From assembly GCA_963965975.1 (NCBI GenBank), contig OZ014424.1, positions 1-64,000 of the forward strand: a stretch of DNA of 64,000 nucleotides. Direction: 5' to 3'. Below the pieces are notes generated by a model. That model worked only from the letters and a program-made list of their open reading frames with translations, did not search any database and had not been told where the DNA came from. The translations under genes were made by a program, and so were the position numbers. Of this stretch, positions 47,393 to 58,196 are shown piece by piece; position 1 is the first letter of the stretch, and each line of letters begins with the position of its first letter. This DNA comes from Xestospongia bergquistia. Lineage: Eukaryota > Porifera > Demospongiae > Haplosclerida > Petrosiidae.

Positions 47393-50300
47393 TCAAAAAT
47401 GAGCAGTCACTTTATCTATTTCCTTTAGGTCTTCCAGAATCTAACAAAAAAATAAAATAATACAATATATGATGTGTAGACATTACTTGAGTAGGGGATG
47501 TTCCAATTTGTTTAGCAAAGTCAAGTTTCTCTTTAGAGGCTAGAGACACATATTGATATAATAACTGACCATCAAGAATATTACGTTGAATACTGTATAG
47601 ATATTGATGACGAGAATGATAGGTCCTACAACAACATTAAAATTAAACTTTAAGTTCAATTTTTAATACCTAAATGCCTTTGGATTGAGACCACCTAAAT
47701 GTCTTAATCCCTGAGTCATTTTAATTTGTAGCATACTTAGTCTGCGGTATACTTTTTCAGGAATTGGTAACAAACATCCCAGTCCACCATCTAAGGTACC
47801 TAAGTATATAGAAATGGAATATTTTGTGTACAACAGAACATATTTACCAATAAAAGTACATTGTCGTTTATCAGCTAAAGCAATCTTCATTTCACGAGAT
47901 GCTCCCAAACCAGCTGATGTTTTGCATCGAACACGTAGAAATACATTAGCTAATGAACCAATGTTAAAGTCACCTCGACGTATCAAAAATGATCCCCCAT
48001 TACTTTCAGGGTCTGATAGAAAACAAAAACAGTATAGGCTAGTTATAAGTGATGCTACTATTGTCAAAACTATTGCTAAAATGGTATATATTTTAATGTA
48101 CTCAATTTAAATAAATAAACTATTAATTTTTCCTAAATCAATTTTAAGTCCAATTTCATCAAGTTGCAGTGAAAACAGTTTTAAAGCATACTCATAAAGT
48201 TGTATATCTAGTTTATTTAATTCAATAATCCGATTATACAAGTTTTTATCCAATAATACCATCTTTAATAGTGATCTGGAGTCCTGTAAGTGTCGTTGTT
48301 GTGGTAAATCTCTAAAATGTACATTAAATTTGTATTCGAACAGCAGTGCACTTTCCTTGAGGAACTCTGTAAGACCAAAAAATGCAATGGACTCCAAATT
48401 CTTCTTGGCTGATTTTAGTATATTTGTCTCCATTTGTTCTTTAGTAATAGAATCATTAGAACATGCTGTTTGTTCAAGATCAGCTAACATCCAAGTCTGC
48501 CGATTATTGGCCCAATTATAGGGGCAATTCATAAAATCAGTTAGGGAGACATCTGTCCATGATACTCCATTGTATACTCCAGGATAACACTCTGGTAGTG
48601 TACTTTCAGATATCATTGTACCATTACAATATCCAGTGAAACATTGAGGTTTAGTGTTTCCCAATATCAAAGTATGATCACATGAACCGACTCCAGTTAC
48701 TACATTCCATTTAGCTTTTCCATAACTTGTATACAAGTATTCACTGAGATAACGTAGTATGGGATGCCTCAAGATAGTAAAATAATGAAAATGACGATCT
48801 CTAACACCATAACGTTTATTATAAAACTTCAATATACAAGGTTTAGTGGCAGTTAAAAATGCATGAACACCACAAGGCCATTGATAAGTCACTTCTGATT
48901 GTAGCCACATTTCTGGTAACCGTTTCATGCGACGAAGAATACGCCATTTTCTGTGTTCTTTTAAACTCATAGGCTTGTTAGTAGGAACATTTAATAGTGC
49001 CTGGCTTGGATAATATGAAGCATTCACAATTGGACACATTAGTTTACCCAACTGTTTGGGAATCTGTGTTGAATTGGATGATGGCCAGTTTGTACACAGT
49101 GGTATGCCATTTTGTGTTGCTGATCCAACATAATAAATAAACGTTTTGCCACCTGTTCTTTGTATATGTAAGAATACAAGATAATCAGAACCTAATGTCC
49201 AATTCTTAATGTACATTTTGGGAAGTGACAAGTTAAAAGTTGATGTATCAAGCAACATACCGCCTCTAGCAAATGAGAAGTTCCCTTTAGTCAACAAAGG
49301 CTGCAAAAATCCTGGTCCAGTATCATTATAACAAACACTTACTATTAGCTGTTGATAAACTATCCACAGCATTAAGAAACCACTTAACAATATTAATATA
49401 AAATAAAATAGCCTTTTTCTCTTCAAGACACCCATATTTAAAAACAGACTAACCACACCCACAAATGAATCTCATTAAAAACTAACTTTCTGGTTGATAT
49501 TGAAAAAGTAGCAGATTTTTATCAGAATCAGAAACTAAAAAAACAACAAATTTTATTAAATTGTTAATACTTCACTTACCAATATATCCTATTTGATTAC
49601 CATCAACTAAATAATCACATGAAAAAACTTCCATTGGATGTGGATCCTAATAAAAACTTTAAATATAATACTAACAACATCATAATGACATCACCTGACT
49701 AATTAAAGAGAGACTCCGTCTATTTTCTTGATAATGCAATAATTGAATACTTCTAGAAACATCTCCAGTCAATATAAAACTTTTAATGCTCTTAGCAGTA
49801 TGTATATATGTTTCAGAATCAATAAATGCAACAGCTAATAAATCCTTTTTGTCTTTAAGTTGCCACATAAATATCTAAAATTAACATCACACACACAAGA
49901 TAGATATTATAGCATTACCTTTTGTCCCATACAAGTTAATATAAGTCCATCGACACATTCTAGTCCAGTAACTGGCCATTTTTGTTCAGCATTATATAAA
50001 TTCTACATATTATAGTATATACTTGTAAATGATCAAAAATGTACTTTAAGTCGATGTTGTGTTAATGGTTTTCCAGGTTCAGGAATGACTTCAGTCACAT
50101 CATAAATTAGTAACTATGGAACTATTATAATATATTATAATGATATGGGGAATCCTTACCTTGCCTTTAGCGTTAAGTTCTTCACCAAAGGTAGCAGTTG
50201 TTGCAACAACAATAAATTCTTTACGTCCACTCAATGTCTCTTGACTACGCAATCGCATTACTTTCATTGAAGTCACATGATGAAATGGATCCATATCAAA

Positions 50301-53300
50301 CCTAATATGGATATATAAGGAATAAAATGGACAGATATGCTATTCACCTAGCATTAGGAACGAGTTCCCAAGATGTTGGAGAGATCAGTTGAAGATAAAA
50401 CAAAGGTTGTTGAGGATAGAGAAATTGTTCATCTACAACAAAGAGATAGATAATCACACGATGTGTCACATGACATACAAACCTCGTTCTACAATTTCAA
50501 ACTGGTCATCTTCTGCACCTACTTGGGGTACACTTGTCACACGTTCAGTGACACTACCAATCATGACATGAGTCTAATATTAAATATTAATTTAATAGTT
50601 AATCAAAAAGGGTCTTACCCTGCTTTCCATGTGATAGCCTACAAAGTGAACTGTATTTTTTATAGGCACTTTACGAACAGCCCAATATGAGTCATATGAT
50701 AAATATGTTGGCAATACAGATATCCTTAGTTCACTCTACAAATATCACTAATAAGTAGGTGTGGTTAAATAGAGTGGTACCTCTTTATTAAAGTATAAAA
50801 AACCATTAGAACAATTGATATTATCAAACGGAGCAAATGCATAAACTGGTCCATCAATGTACATTGGATGAAGACACAACTGTCCTCGTGATGTCATTAT
50901 TATCCAATGAGGATAAGAACCAGATACAAAGACCTATAAAAAGATGTCATTATGATGTCATACAACTTATTACTTACTCCAGAATATCCAGCAATATTAT
51001 TAAATACTTGTAGTTTAGGAGAATAAAGAGTATCTCCTATATAATTATATTAATAATAATATAATATAACATATATTAAAATACCTTGTTGTTTAGTAAG
51101 TTTAGCATCTTTTCTGTCTTGAAGGATGACATGATGTTGTATCTATATTATAATAACATATATATTTAACACATCATAACTTACTTTACTAAATCGTAAT
51201 TGTAAATGACCAGTGTTTAATGAACTAGAATACTTGAAAGCTTCATAAATGACCAACTCTTTATTAATAATAGTCTATTAAATGTATAAATAATATTATA
51301 AAAATATCACTACATCATTTACCATAATATGTGGGTAAGATTGTGTAGGACCCATTCCAACACATAGCATTTGTTCCACACTTGTATGAGACCCACTGAT
51401 ATTAAGTTCACTACAAAAAATATCAAAACTTGTCTACATGATAGAGGAGTACCTTGGCAATGGAACACGCCCACTATCACAAAGTGTCCAAGGAGCCATA
51501 GTAAAATTTCTCACAGCAAATACTAGTACAAACTCTGGAAGACTATAAATCTAAAAAAAACAAGTAATTATCTATCATAGGTTCAAGATACTTCTAAAGA
51601 GCCATCATCTCTACATAATAGACACCATTGAGTAGGAGATGTAGATCCTGCTGACTGAATATCTGGTTCAGTATCTTTAGTCCTACATATATAACACATG
51701 ACAATAGACACATGATTAATACCAACATTCCATGATTAATATATATATATAAAATTCTAACATTACTTACTTTTTAAGTGAACTATTTGATGTAGTCCCT
51801 CCATAAAGTAAATCATCCTCCTCATCAACTGATAGCCTATAGAATATTGTACACATTTCTTATTACCATATATAGTAAATGTAGAGTTGTGCGTGAAATA
51901 TTTGTTTGCTAAAATTGCCACCATAAAGAATAATTGATATTTTAAAATTTTCTCAAATAAATTATGTAAATATTAAATCATAAAAATCTTTACATTAAAT
52001 ATTTATGATGTACTTACAAATGAGGTCGCTTTGCAGGAGGAGAGACAATGGGTGGGGCTTGTAATTGATTAATAGTGAAGAGACCACTTTTATCAACATA
52101 TCCAGCAACATGAGTAACAGTCTATCATATTACAATTAATTACATATTATAATACATATAATTAATTTAATACCTTTAAAATATTAGGCCAGTTAAGATC
52201 TAATGATATACTTCCATTTGAATCATTTAATGTTAATAATCCAACTGTCCCATTAGCTAACAGGACAATAATGTATGGAAAACATATGTCACATGACTTG
52301 ACCCCGCCCCCCATATCAAGAGCAACATAGCATAGCTGTTTCACTGAATAAGAGTTTGTTAATTATTTGATAATATTATAAACCACACCTCCTTTTAATA
52401 GACGAACATCGGTATGAGTTGCTTGTACAATATAGGGTCCAATATTTCCTGCAAACACAGTTGGTGATTGCGTAGCAAAGCCAGAAGAATCTAATTCAGT
52501 AATCTCTTGACCAGTCTGTAAAACCTGAGTATCAACGATGTCATTATGATATCATAAACAAGAACTGACCATTGTAGAGTCTGCACGACTTAACAATAAA
52601 TAATCATGTTTACCATCCTAACATGTAAACAATAACAGTATGTATGTCATGGAGGGTGGACTACTAACCTCCTCTGATATTACAGTCCACATATCAATAC
52701 AACCTGGTAATTCAAATGTTGTCACAACTTGTGGTCGAACAGTTCGCTACATATCACATAACAGTCACATGACAATCACATGACTACTTTATACCTGTAA
52801 GACAGCAAGAGATCCATTTTTTCCATATCCAGAACAAAGAACAAGTTCTAAATCAGGATCAGACTTCTCGACAAATTCCTCCTAAATTAACAAGTAGCAC
52901 AGTCATTATTATATTTCTGTACATACTGAGAGAGTAGCAGGTTCTCCAATAGTACCAGATGCTATAGGTCCAATACATATTAAACTATCACAAACCTGAT
53001 ACAAGACTTATGTTATGTTATAAACCATTTTATAACTCACATCAAATGAATAACTAGTTATTGATGAGGCTATAAATGAGGACTGGGAACCATATACTTC
53101 TAAATCATCTAAATCTAATAATTAAAGGAGCATACCCTCAAATATAAAACTACAGAAATACTCACCTAATGATGATGCTGGGTCAGTTGATGGAACATGA
53201 ACGTCTAAAATAATAGTAATTAAATGACCACACCCCTCACAATTACCTTGAGTAGAGTATCGAAGTAATAGCGAGTTTGCCAGTCTTGAACCCAAAAACA

Positions 53301-54923
53301 AAAAATTTGGAGCAACAGTACATACCTACATCAAGTGAGATCATGTGACAAGTCATGTGACTTACACATGATGCCAAAATACTGCTAGCAACTTTTTCAA
53401 ACCCTATTGATTTTACACCTCTCATACCACTGTCAGGATAAAGGCTACAGATATAACTAAATGAGATCAATATGTCATAATATAAATGTATAACAAATCT
53501 TTACATGTCTCCACATTGTACAGATACCAGTAGTTTATCATGAGAAATAAAGACAGCCTTAGAACAGTCTAATGTCAGACATAAACCTTCTTTCTCTAAA
53601 ATATACATACATATAATTATATATGTCTAAAATACTATTAGATATTGTTATATACTGAGTGCAAATCTTGTACTGGAGTCTGTTATACTGTTAAGAGATA
53701 GTCCATATGGTGGACAGCTCTAATTAAATTGATAGTGAAGTTGTCATGGCAATGTTAATTGAGTACCTGATTTAAATACATTAAAGAATTTGCTCCAAAT
53801 ACCAGAACACCTCCTACATTAATAAATAAAATAGTATAAATAAATAAAACATTACCTAATGGTTTAGGAACTGGTACAAACTGGTTAGCATCAAAAGGCA
53901 GTTGTCTCACAGACCATATCACTGGATGAACTTTCTCATTGGTATTTAATGATAACCCTATCACAGTCACTGTGTCTTGACGCAAACTAATACGCCTAAT
54001 AACAAGATAATTAACTAACTAATTTTTATGTACTTACCCTGCCCAAGTGGGTGATGGTTCACATAATATTAAGAGGGTGGGGCTAGTGTATCCTTCAATA
54101 AAAGTAATGTCTTTTACATTACCAACTGGTTCAGTTAATGTCTTCAAACTTATAGTATAACTTGGTAACAAGTTAGGACATTCTCCTCTATAAAAACATT
54201 ATAACATCATATGACCACACCCCTTCATTTACCCATGTGGTGACATTGGTGACATTGGTTCGTCCATCATTACATCCTTTTGAAATGGACAGACAGCAAT
54301 ATGATTATCAAACACTAACATTGCAGCACAACGACCATCAGGATCAACTCTAACAACAGGACGACACACATTATGTAATACACCACCCTATAATAATAAA
54401 TGAGGATTAAACAACAAACTCCTGTAATCAACTTACTCTTAGTTCATCATCTTCAAATTGATGCATTGATATTGTCTTTAATCCATTAGTCTCAATGTCA
54501 TACTCCACAATACAAAGCTGTTTAGACATAATTACAACATCTGTAAAGTATGTTTACTAACTTTTGCATCATCAAATGTTAAAATCAATGAATCACGGAA
54601 AGAATTCAGTTTAATTTTTTCAAGCGATTGGATGTTGCCATGGAAACGATACTCTCTCCTATACAGCAATTTGGGTTTGCCTAAAGCATTAGTTAATACA
54701 TTATAATAACATATATTGAATACTTTGGTCCTCTGACACCTTGATCTACCAAAGAATGAGATAATTATTCTAATTAATACCCATCAAGAAAACTTACTTC
54801 AAATATCCTCAAAAGAGAAGTAGAGGCTACAGCAACATTCTCTCGATGTAAGTCAAAGAAATGACAATTTATACAATGTTCTACGCCAGTAGGTGGATGA
54901 ACATCTCTGTATATTGCATACAT
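47393..54923 (-). CDS. CPSF1: Cleavage and polyadenylation specificity factor subunit 1 (CPSF160)
   Basis: A gene of more than 20 short exons and mostly 45-60-nt introns. CPSF160 is the WD40-rich scaffold of the CPSF complex that, with WDR33 and CPSF30, recognises AAUAAA and positions the endonuclease in pre-mRNA 3' processing in the nucleus. The N-terminus (exon 54798-54923) reads [17 protein letters not shown], very close to the family start. C-terminal exons read [84 protein letters not shown] and finally DKVTAHF with stop at 47393-47395; all are diagnostic of CPSF1, including the terminal VTAHF. Intron 48013-49486 (1,474 nt) contains a complete sulfotransferase gene on the same strand. 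No AATAAA is seen in the 51 bp before the next gene. The gene diverges from the DUSP gene. Not every internal exon was modelled. Confidence 0.93.
48107..49435 (-). CDS. Heparan sulfate 6-O-sulfotransferase, intronless (paralogue B), nested in CPSF1 intron
   Basis: A single exon of 442 residues, paralogous to the gene at 46190-47341. It has a basic cytosolic start (MGVLKRKR), a membrane anchor (about residues 9-27) and a luminal domain with HIQRTGG (about 90-96), [23 protein letters not shown], and [16 protein letters not shown]. It differs from paralogue A by an insertion of about 30 residues with extra cysteines (between CDH and ECYPG) and by Arg in place of the usual Lys in the 5' PAPS loop, with Lys replacing the following Ser/Thr. 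The start is the first ATG (49433-49435). The gene fills nearly all of a CPSF1 intron: 51 bp separate its ATG from the CPSF1 5' splice site and 94 bp separate its stop from the 3' splice site. A variant poly(A) signal ATTAAA lies at 48092-48097. Confidence 0.9.
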   Translation of the reverse strand: MGVLKRKRLFYFILILLSGFLMLWIVYQQLIVSVCYNDTGPGFLQPLLTKGNFSFARGGMLLDTSTFNLSLPKMYIKNWTLGSDYLVFLHIQRTGGKTFIYYVGSATQNGIPLCTNWPSSNSTQIPKQLGKLMCPIVNASYYPSQALLNVPTNKPMSLKEHRKWRILRRMKRLPEMWLQSEVTYQWPCGVHAFLTATKPCILKFYNKRYGVRDRHFHYFTILRHPILRYLSEYLYTSYGKAKWNVVTGVGSCDHTLILGNTKPQCFTGYCNGTMISESTLPECYPGVYNGVSWTDVSLTDFMNCPYNWANNRQTWMLADLEQTACSNDSITKEQMETNILKSAKKNLESIAFFGLTEFLKESALLFEYKFNVHFRDLPQQRHLQDSRSLLKMVLLDKNLYNRIIELNKLDIQLYEYALKLFSLQLDEIGLKIDLGKINSLFI

Positions 54924-55134
54924 CTTGTTTATGTTACCACGTGGTTATAACGGACGTAAACGGAAACGTTCTGAAATTTATACATAAACGAAATGGAGTT
55001 AATAAACACCGGTATACTCACTTTAAGTATACGGAAACATTCTAAAATTTGTATGGAAAATATGATGGGAGAAAATAATTGATTCCGTATACTATGGGCG
55101 GGCAAGACTGCACCTCTTTGATGACTAAGGGATA
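54924..55134. promoter_or_regulatory. Bidirectional promoter between CPSF1 and the DUSP gene
   Basis: A 211-bp gap between two divergent start codons. It contains a near-repeat at 54960-54983 and 55030-55053 (ACGGAAACGTTCTGAAATTT versus ACGGAAACATTCTAAAATTT, 70 bp apart), three GTATAC words (55012, 55027 and 55087) and a GC box GGGCGGGC (about 55096). The shared-promoter role is inferred from the spacing. Confidence 0.6.
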
Positions 55135-56097
55135 ATGGGGAATAGCATAGACAAAGTAATTGCTTTAAATGATGTTATTAGATAAACTATCTTTCCTCTA
55201 GGTTTGTACTGGATTATATGTGGGAGGGTTAATGGGTAAGTGATCATGTGACCAACATATTATATTCACATGACTTATTGATAGGTGCAACAAAGAAGGA
55301 ACTTCTCAAAGAGAACAATATTACTCACGTCCTTACATTACTAGACAATGCTCAACCACACTTTCCTGAAGTAAATTTGTTAGTTCTAATGATTTAATAA
55401 ATGATTTATATCTTATAGGATTTCACTTATAAATGTATCACTATATCGGACAGTCCTACCTGTAATCTGTTAGTTAATATAACACATTGTAATACTATCT
55501 TTAAAAATATATAGTGGACAACATTTTAAAGAATGTCTAGAGTTTATTCATCAATGTCGGTAAGTCTTTGTTTCCATGGCAACATTATGAATTTATGATC
55601 ATTTTTATTATAGAGTTCAAGGTGGTTCATGTTATGTCCATTGGTAAGAGACTCCACCCACTATATATATTTCACTTTGGTATTGTAGTGCTGCTGGTAT
55701 ATCTCGCTCAGTAACAATATGTACAATGTATATATTAACAGTATCTACATTGACTTATGATGAAGCCATGTCTATAATGCAATATCGTCGTAGTCCAGCT
55801 AGTCCTAATTTCGGATTTAGAATGCAGCTGAAAAAATATGTCAAAACGACACTAGAATCAGTATGTCAAAGATGATGTCATTAAGACTCATTATGATGTC
55901 ATTGTTAATATTAGGAACGTCAAAGATTGAAGACAGATTATCCTCATAATCCACTCAATGATGAAATTGAATTGGAACAGATCAAAACAGAAGCATTTGA
56001 AATGTTTGCTAAAAATGGACGTCCTCCTCTACCAAGTGATGACGATGTTTATGTGGATATGTACACTACGGACAAGAGTGAATCTGATGATGACTAA
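55135..56097 (+). CDS. Atypical dual-specificity phosphatase, DUSP22/DUSP15 type
   Basis: Eight exons: 55135-55155, 55202-55235, 55285-55370, 55419-55468, 55515-55559, 55614-55643, 55689-55860 and 55915-56097, giving 206 residues. It removes phosphate from Tyr and Ser/Thr residues; vertebrate DUSP22 acts on kinase signalling such as JNK and is membrane-anchored by myristate. MGNSIDK is a good N-myristoylation signal, conserved in DUSP22/15. CTGLYVGGL matches the family start, SDSP holds the general-acid Asp region, and HCAAGISRS is the HCxxGxxRS catalytic loop (Cys nucleophile, Arg for phosphate). MQYRRSSASPNFGFRMQL matches the family end of the catalytic domain. The C-terminal tail is acidic (DDDVYVDMY, SDDD). 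All splice sites are GT-AG and phases agree. The stop is 47 bp from the convergent YEATS2 stop. Confidence 0.92.
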
Positions 56098-56144
56098 CAA
56101 CATTTATACATGATAATTATTTTTATAATCTTTATAACAAGTAT

Positions 56145-58001
56145 TCACTTTTTATTTAATCCTAAACCAAAGTTTGTTAAAAAGTCAAAAAGAGGTGTGG
56201 TCTCAATGCAACGATAAATTAGATAGGGTACAATGATCCGGTCATTCAAATCTGAATTGTTATAGCTTGTTTCCATGGCAACAGATTTTCTTATTAATTG
56301 ACAGAGAAACTGTGAACAAGCTGAAAAAATCATGTGATCAACCACATGTAAAAGCATTTTATCATGTGACATTGGATATAAGACCACACCTATTTCCCTA
56401 GCTGTCATATGTACCCAACGTAACTCAGGAAATTGTGGAACTCTATAAGTAACGTTCACTGAAGTAGGTGGAGTCACTCCAATCACATCAACATCATTCT
56501 CTAAATTTTCCGGCAATTGATCAAGTTTATCAATCAGGTTTAGGGAGTCTGACAAGGTACTCAAGTTATAATCATCTGAACAGTTGCTATGACAACCTAT
56601 ATCAAGCAGATGTCCACAAATTTTGCAATATGCATTACCAGAGCCATTTTCTAAGGGAGTATGGCCATGTTCCCGACACCACTTTACAATTTGGCGAGTA
56701 GTCAATGATGTCACACCATTTTGCTTGATGTAATGTTTAATAGCCACACCCCTCATCCATTCATGAGCTCTCTTCTTTATAACATTCCATTGTTGATATT
56801 GTTCCAAATTGATTGCAGTAAATGGCTCCTCACAATTACCATATAAGGTATATTGCCTGGCTACAGTATGTAGCATAGTCTCTATATTAGGTTGAATTAG
56901 TGGAATGGGTGGAGATAAAGATGGGTGTGGTTTCAGCATGGGAACAGCTGTCTCTCTTGTAACAATTGTTTGATAACAGTAATCATGATCGAGATAAACA
57001 GAATCATTTTGTGTTTTCAAAGGAAGAGATATGTAATGACGTGGAACATCATGTTGAAGAGATTCGTGACTTTTCAGTAGTTCAACATCAACAATAGTCT
57101 CAGCCCCAAGCATTTGATCACCAGTATGAGTCTGGTCTAATTTGAGTGGGTGGAGAATATCCACTGGTTTGTGCCGAGAGTCTTGAAATAAAAGCTGAAC
57201 TCTTACAGTGAATTCTCCCCATCCTAATTGAGTAAGATGGTAAGGAGACTTTGATATTGTTACAATATCATTTGGTTTATAAGTAGGGTGTAGAAAGAAG
57301 GTTACTGATTTAATATATGACTCAAGACTTGGTTCATTTGGACTTCCTCGTACATAAATCATCCATTTATGAGACACTTCATCAGTTGTACGTAATGATT
57401 TCTTTAAATATTGCGAGGTATTTCCTACTATAACATGACGTTTATCATAAAATCGAGACTTATTGTTATCGTGTTCATCACATTGAGATATACTAGCCGC
57501 TTCAGTTCCAGCAACCTCATCTTTAGATGCCATACCCAAATTTTGCCAGTTTTCTGTTTCCTCTGGTAAAGACACACCCATTTCATCCAGTATAGAGATA
57601 TCTTCCACATCAAAGTGGTCTCTGTCACTTGACTCTTCATGTACAATGTTATTATTACCTTGTTCATGATCAGTGATATCGTCATTATAAAACTGTTTCT
57701 CAAACTCCGCCCAAGTTTGAGTTGATGATTGTTTATCGACACTTTCTACAGTAGACCAATGGACAGAGCCCTGTTCCTGCACTAAAAGACTGAGTCTCAG
57801 TCTTTGAAGAGTACATTTAGTTTGCAATATTCTATTTTCAATAGTAGATAGTTCTTCTCTCTTGTAGGTTGTCTCTTCTATGAGATGATTTTGAATTATT
57901 CCATGAATTACCTCTTTCAAATTAGACTACAAGATGTCAGTAATTATAATTAATACAATAGTCCTCTGTACCTGCTCTGTTGAAGGTGTTTCCTGCTCCA
58001 T
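56145..58001 (-). CDS. YEATS2: YEATS domain-containing protein 2 (ATAC complex acyl-lysine reader)
   Basis: Two exons, 57972-58001 (MEQETPSTEQ) and 56145-57926, give 603 residues, against roughly 1,400 in human YEATS2. The protein reads acylated histone H3 through its YEATS domain as a subunit of the ATAC acetyltransferase complex. An N-terminal coiled region (about 11-60) precedes an acidic linker. The YEATS domain (about residues 165-285) has RHVIVGNTSQYL, HKWMIYVRG, VTFFLHPTYKPND, SPYHLTQLGWGEF, LKLDQTHTGDQ and LGAETIVDVELL. The H/Y/W aromatic-cage region is preserved. The C-terminal block YQQWNVIKKRAHEW, RQIVKWCREHG and FDFLTNFGLG matches the conserved end of YEATS2, so the long middle of the vertebrate protein is simply absent. 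CKICG and a later HSNCSDD add a possible small metal site. The last codons contain AATAAA (see 56151). Confidence 0.93.
56151..56156 (-). terminator. AATAAA poly(A) hexamer inside the YEATS2 coding end
   Basis: On the minus strand the codons AAT AAA AAG TGA end the YEATS2 frame, so the only nearby AATAAA is made by Asn-Lys codons just before the stop. Cleavage 10-30 nt downstream would leave a 3' UTR of about 5-25 nt, which fits the 47-bp gap to the convergent DUSP gene. Confidence 0.6.
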
Positions 58002-58122
58002 GTGTACTTGTGTAGCACATGGCCTTATCAAACTATGAATAATTAATAATTAATTAATATTTATTATTTTTATTAATAAAATGGGAATATTATATTACAA
58101 GACACAAAGATTATATGAACAA

Positions 58123-58128
58123 TTTATT
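58123..58128 (-). terminator. Poly(A) signal of the thrombospondin gene
   Basis: AATAAA on the minus strand 69 nt after the thrombospondin stop (58197-58199) and 121 nt before the YEATS2 start codon, which is transcribed in the same direction. Confidence 0.7.
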
Positions 58129-58196
58129 TAGTAGATCAATTTGATCTACATGTATCATTATAGAAAGTCAAGATAGTGAATTCTTTTGCCAAGGAA

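Noticed and set aside
47663..48067. A separate 134-residue gene
   Set aside because: It is the CPSF1 exon starting at 48012 read with retained intron sequence; its content ([15 protein letters not shown]) is diagnostic of CPSF1.
53755..53985. 76-codon ORF as a gene
   Set aside because: It is part of CPSF1 exons plus a read-through intron.
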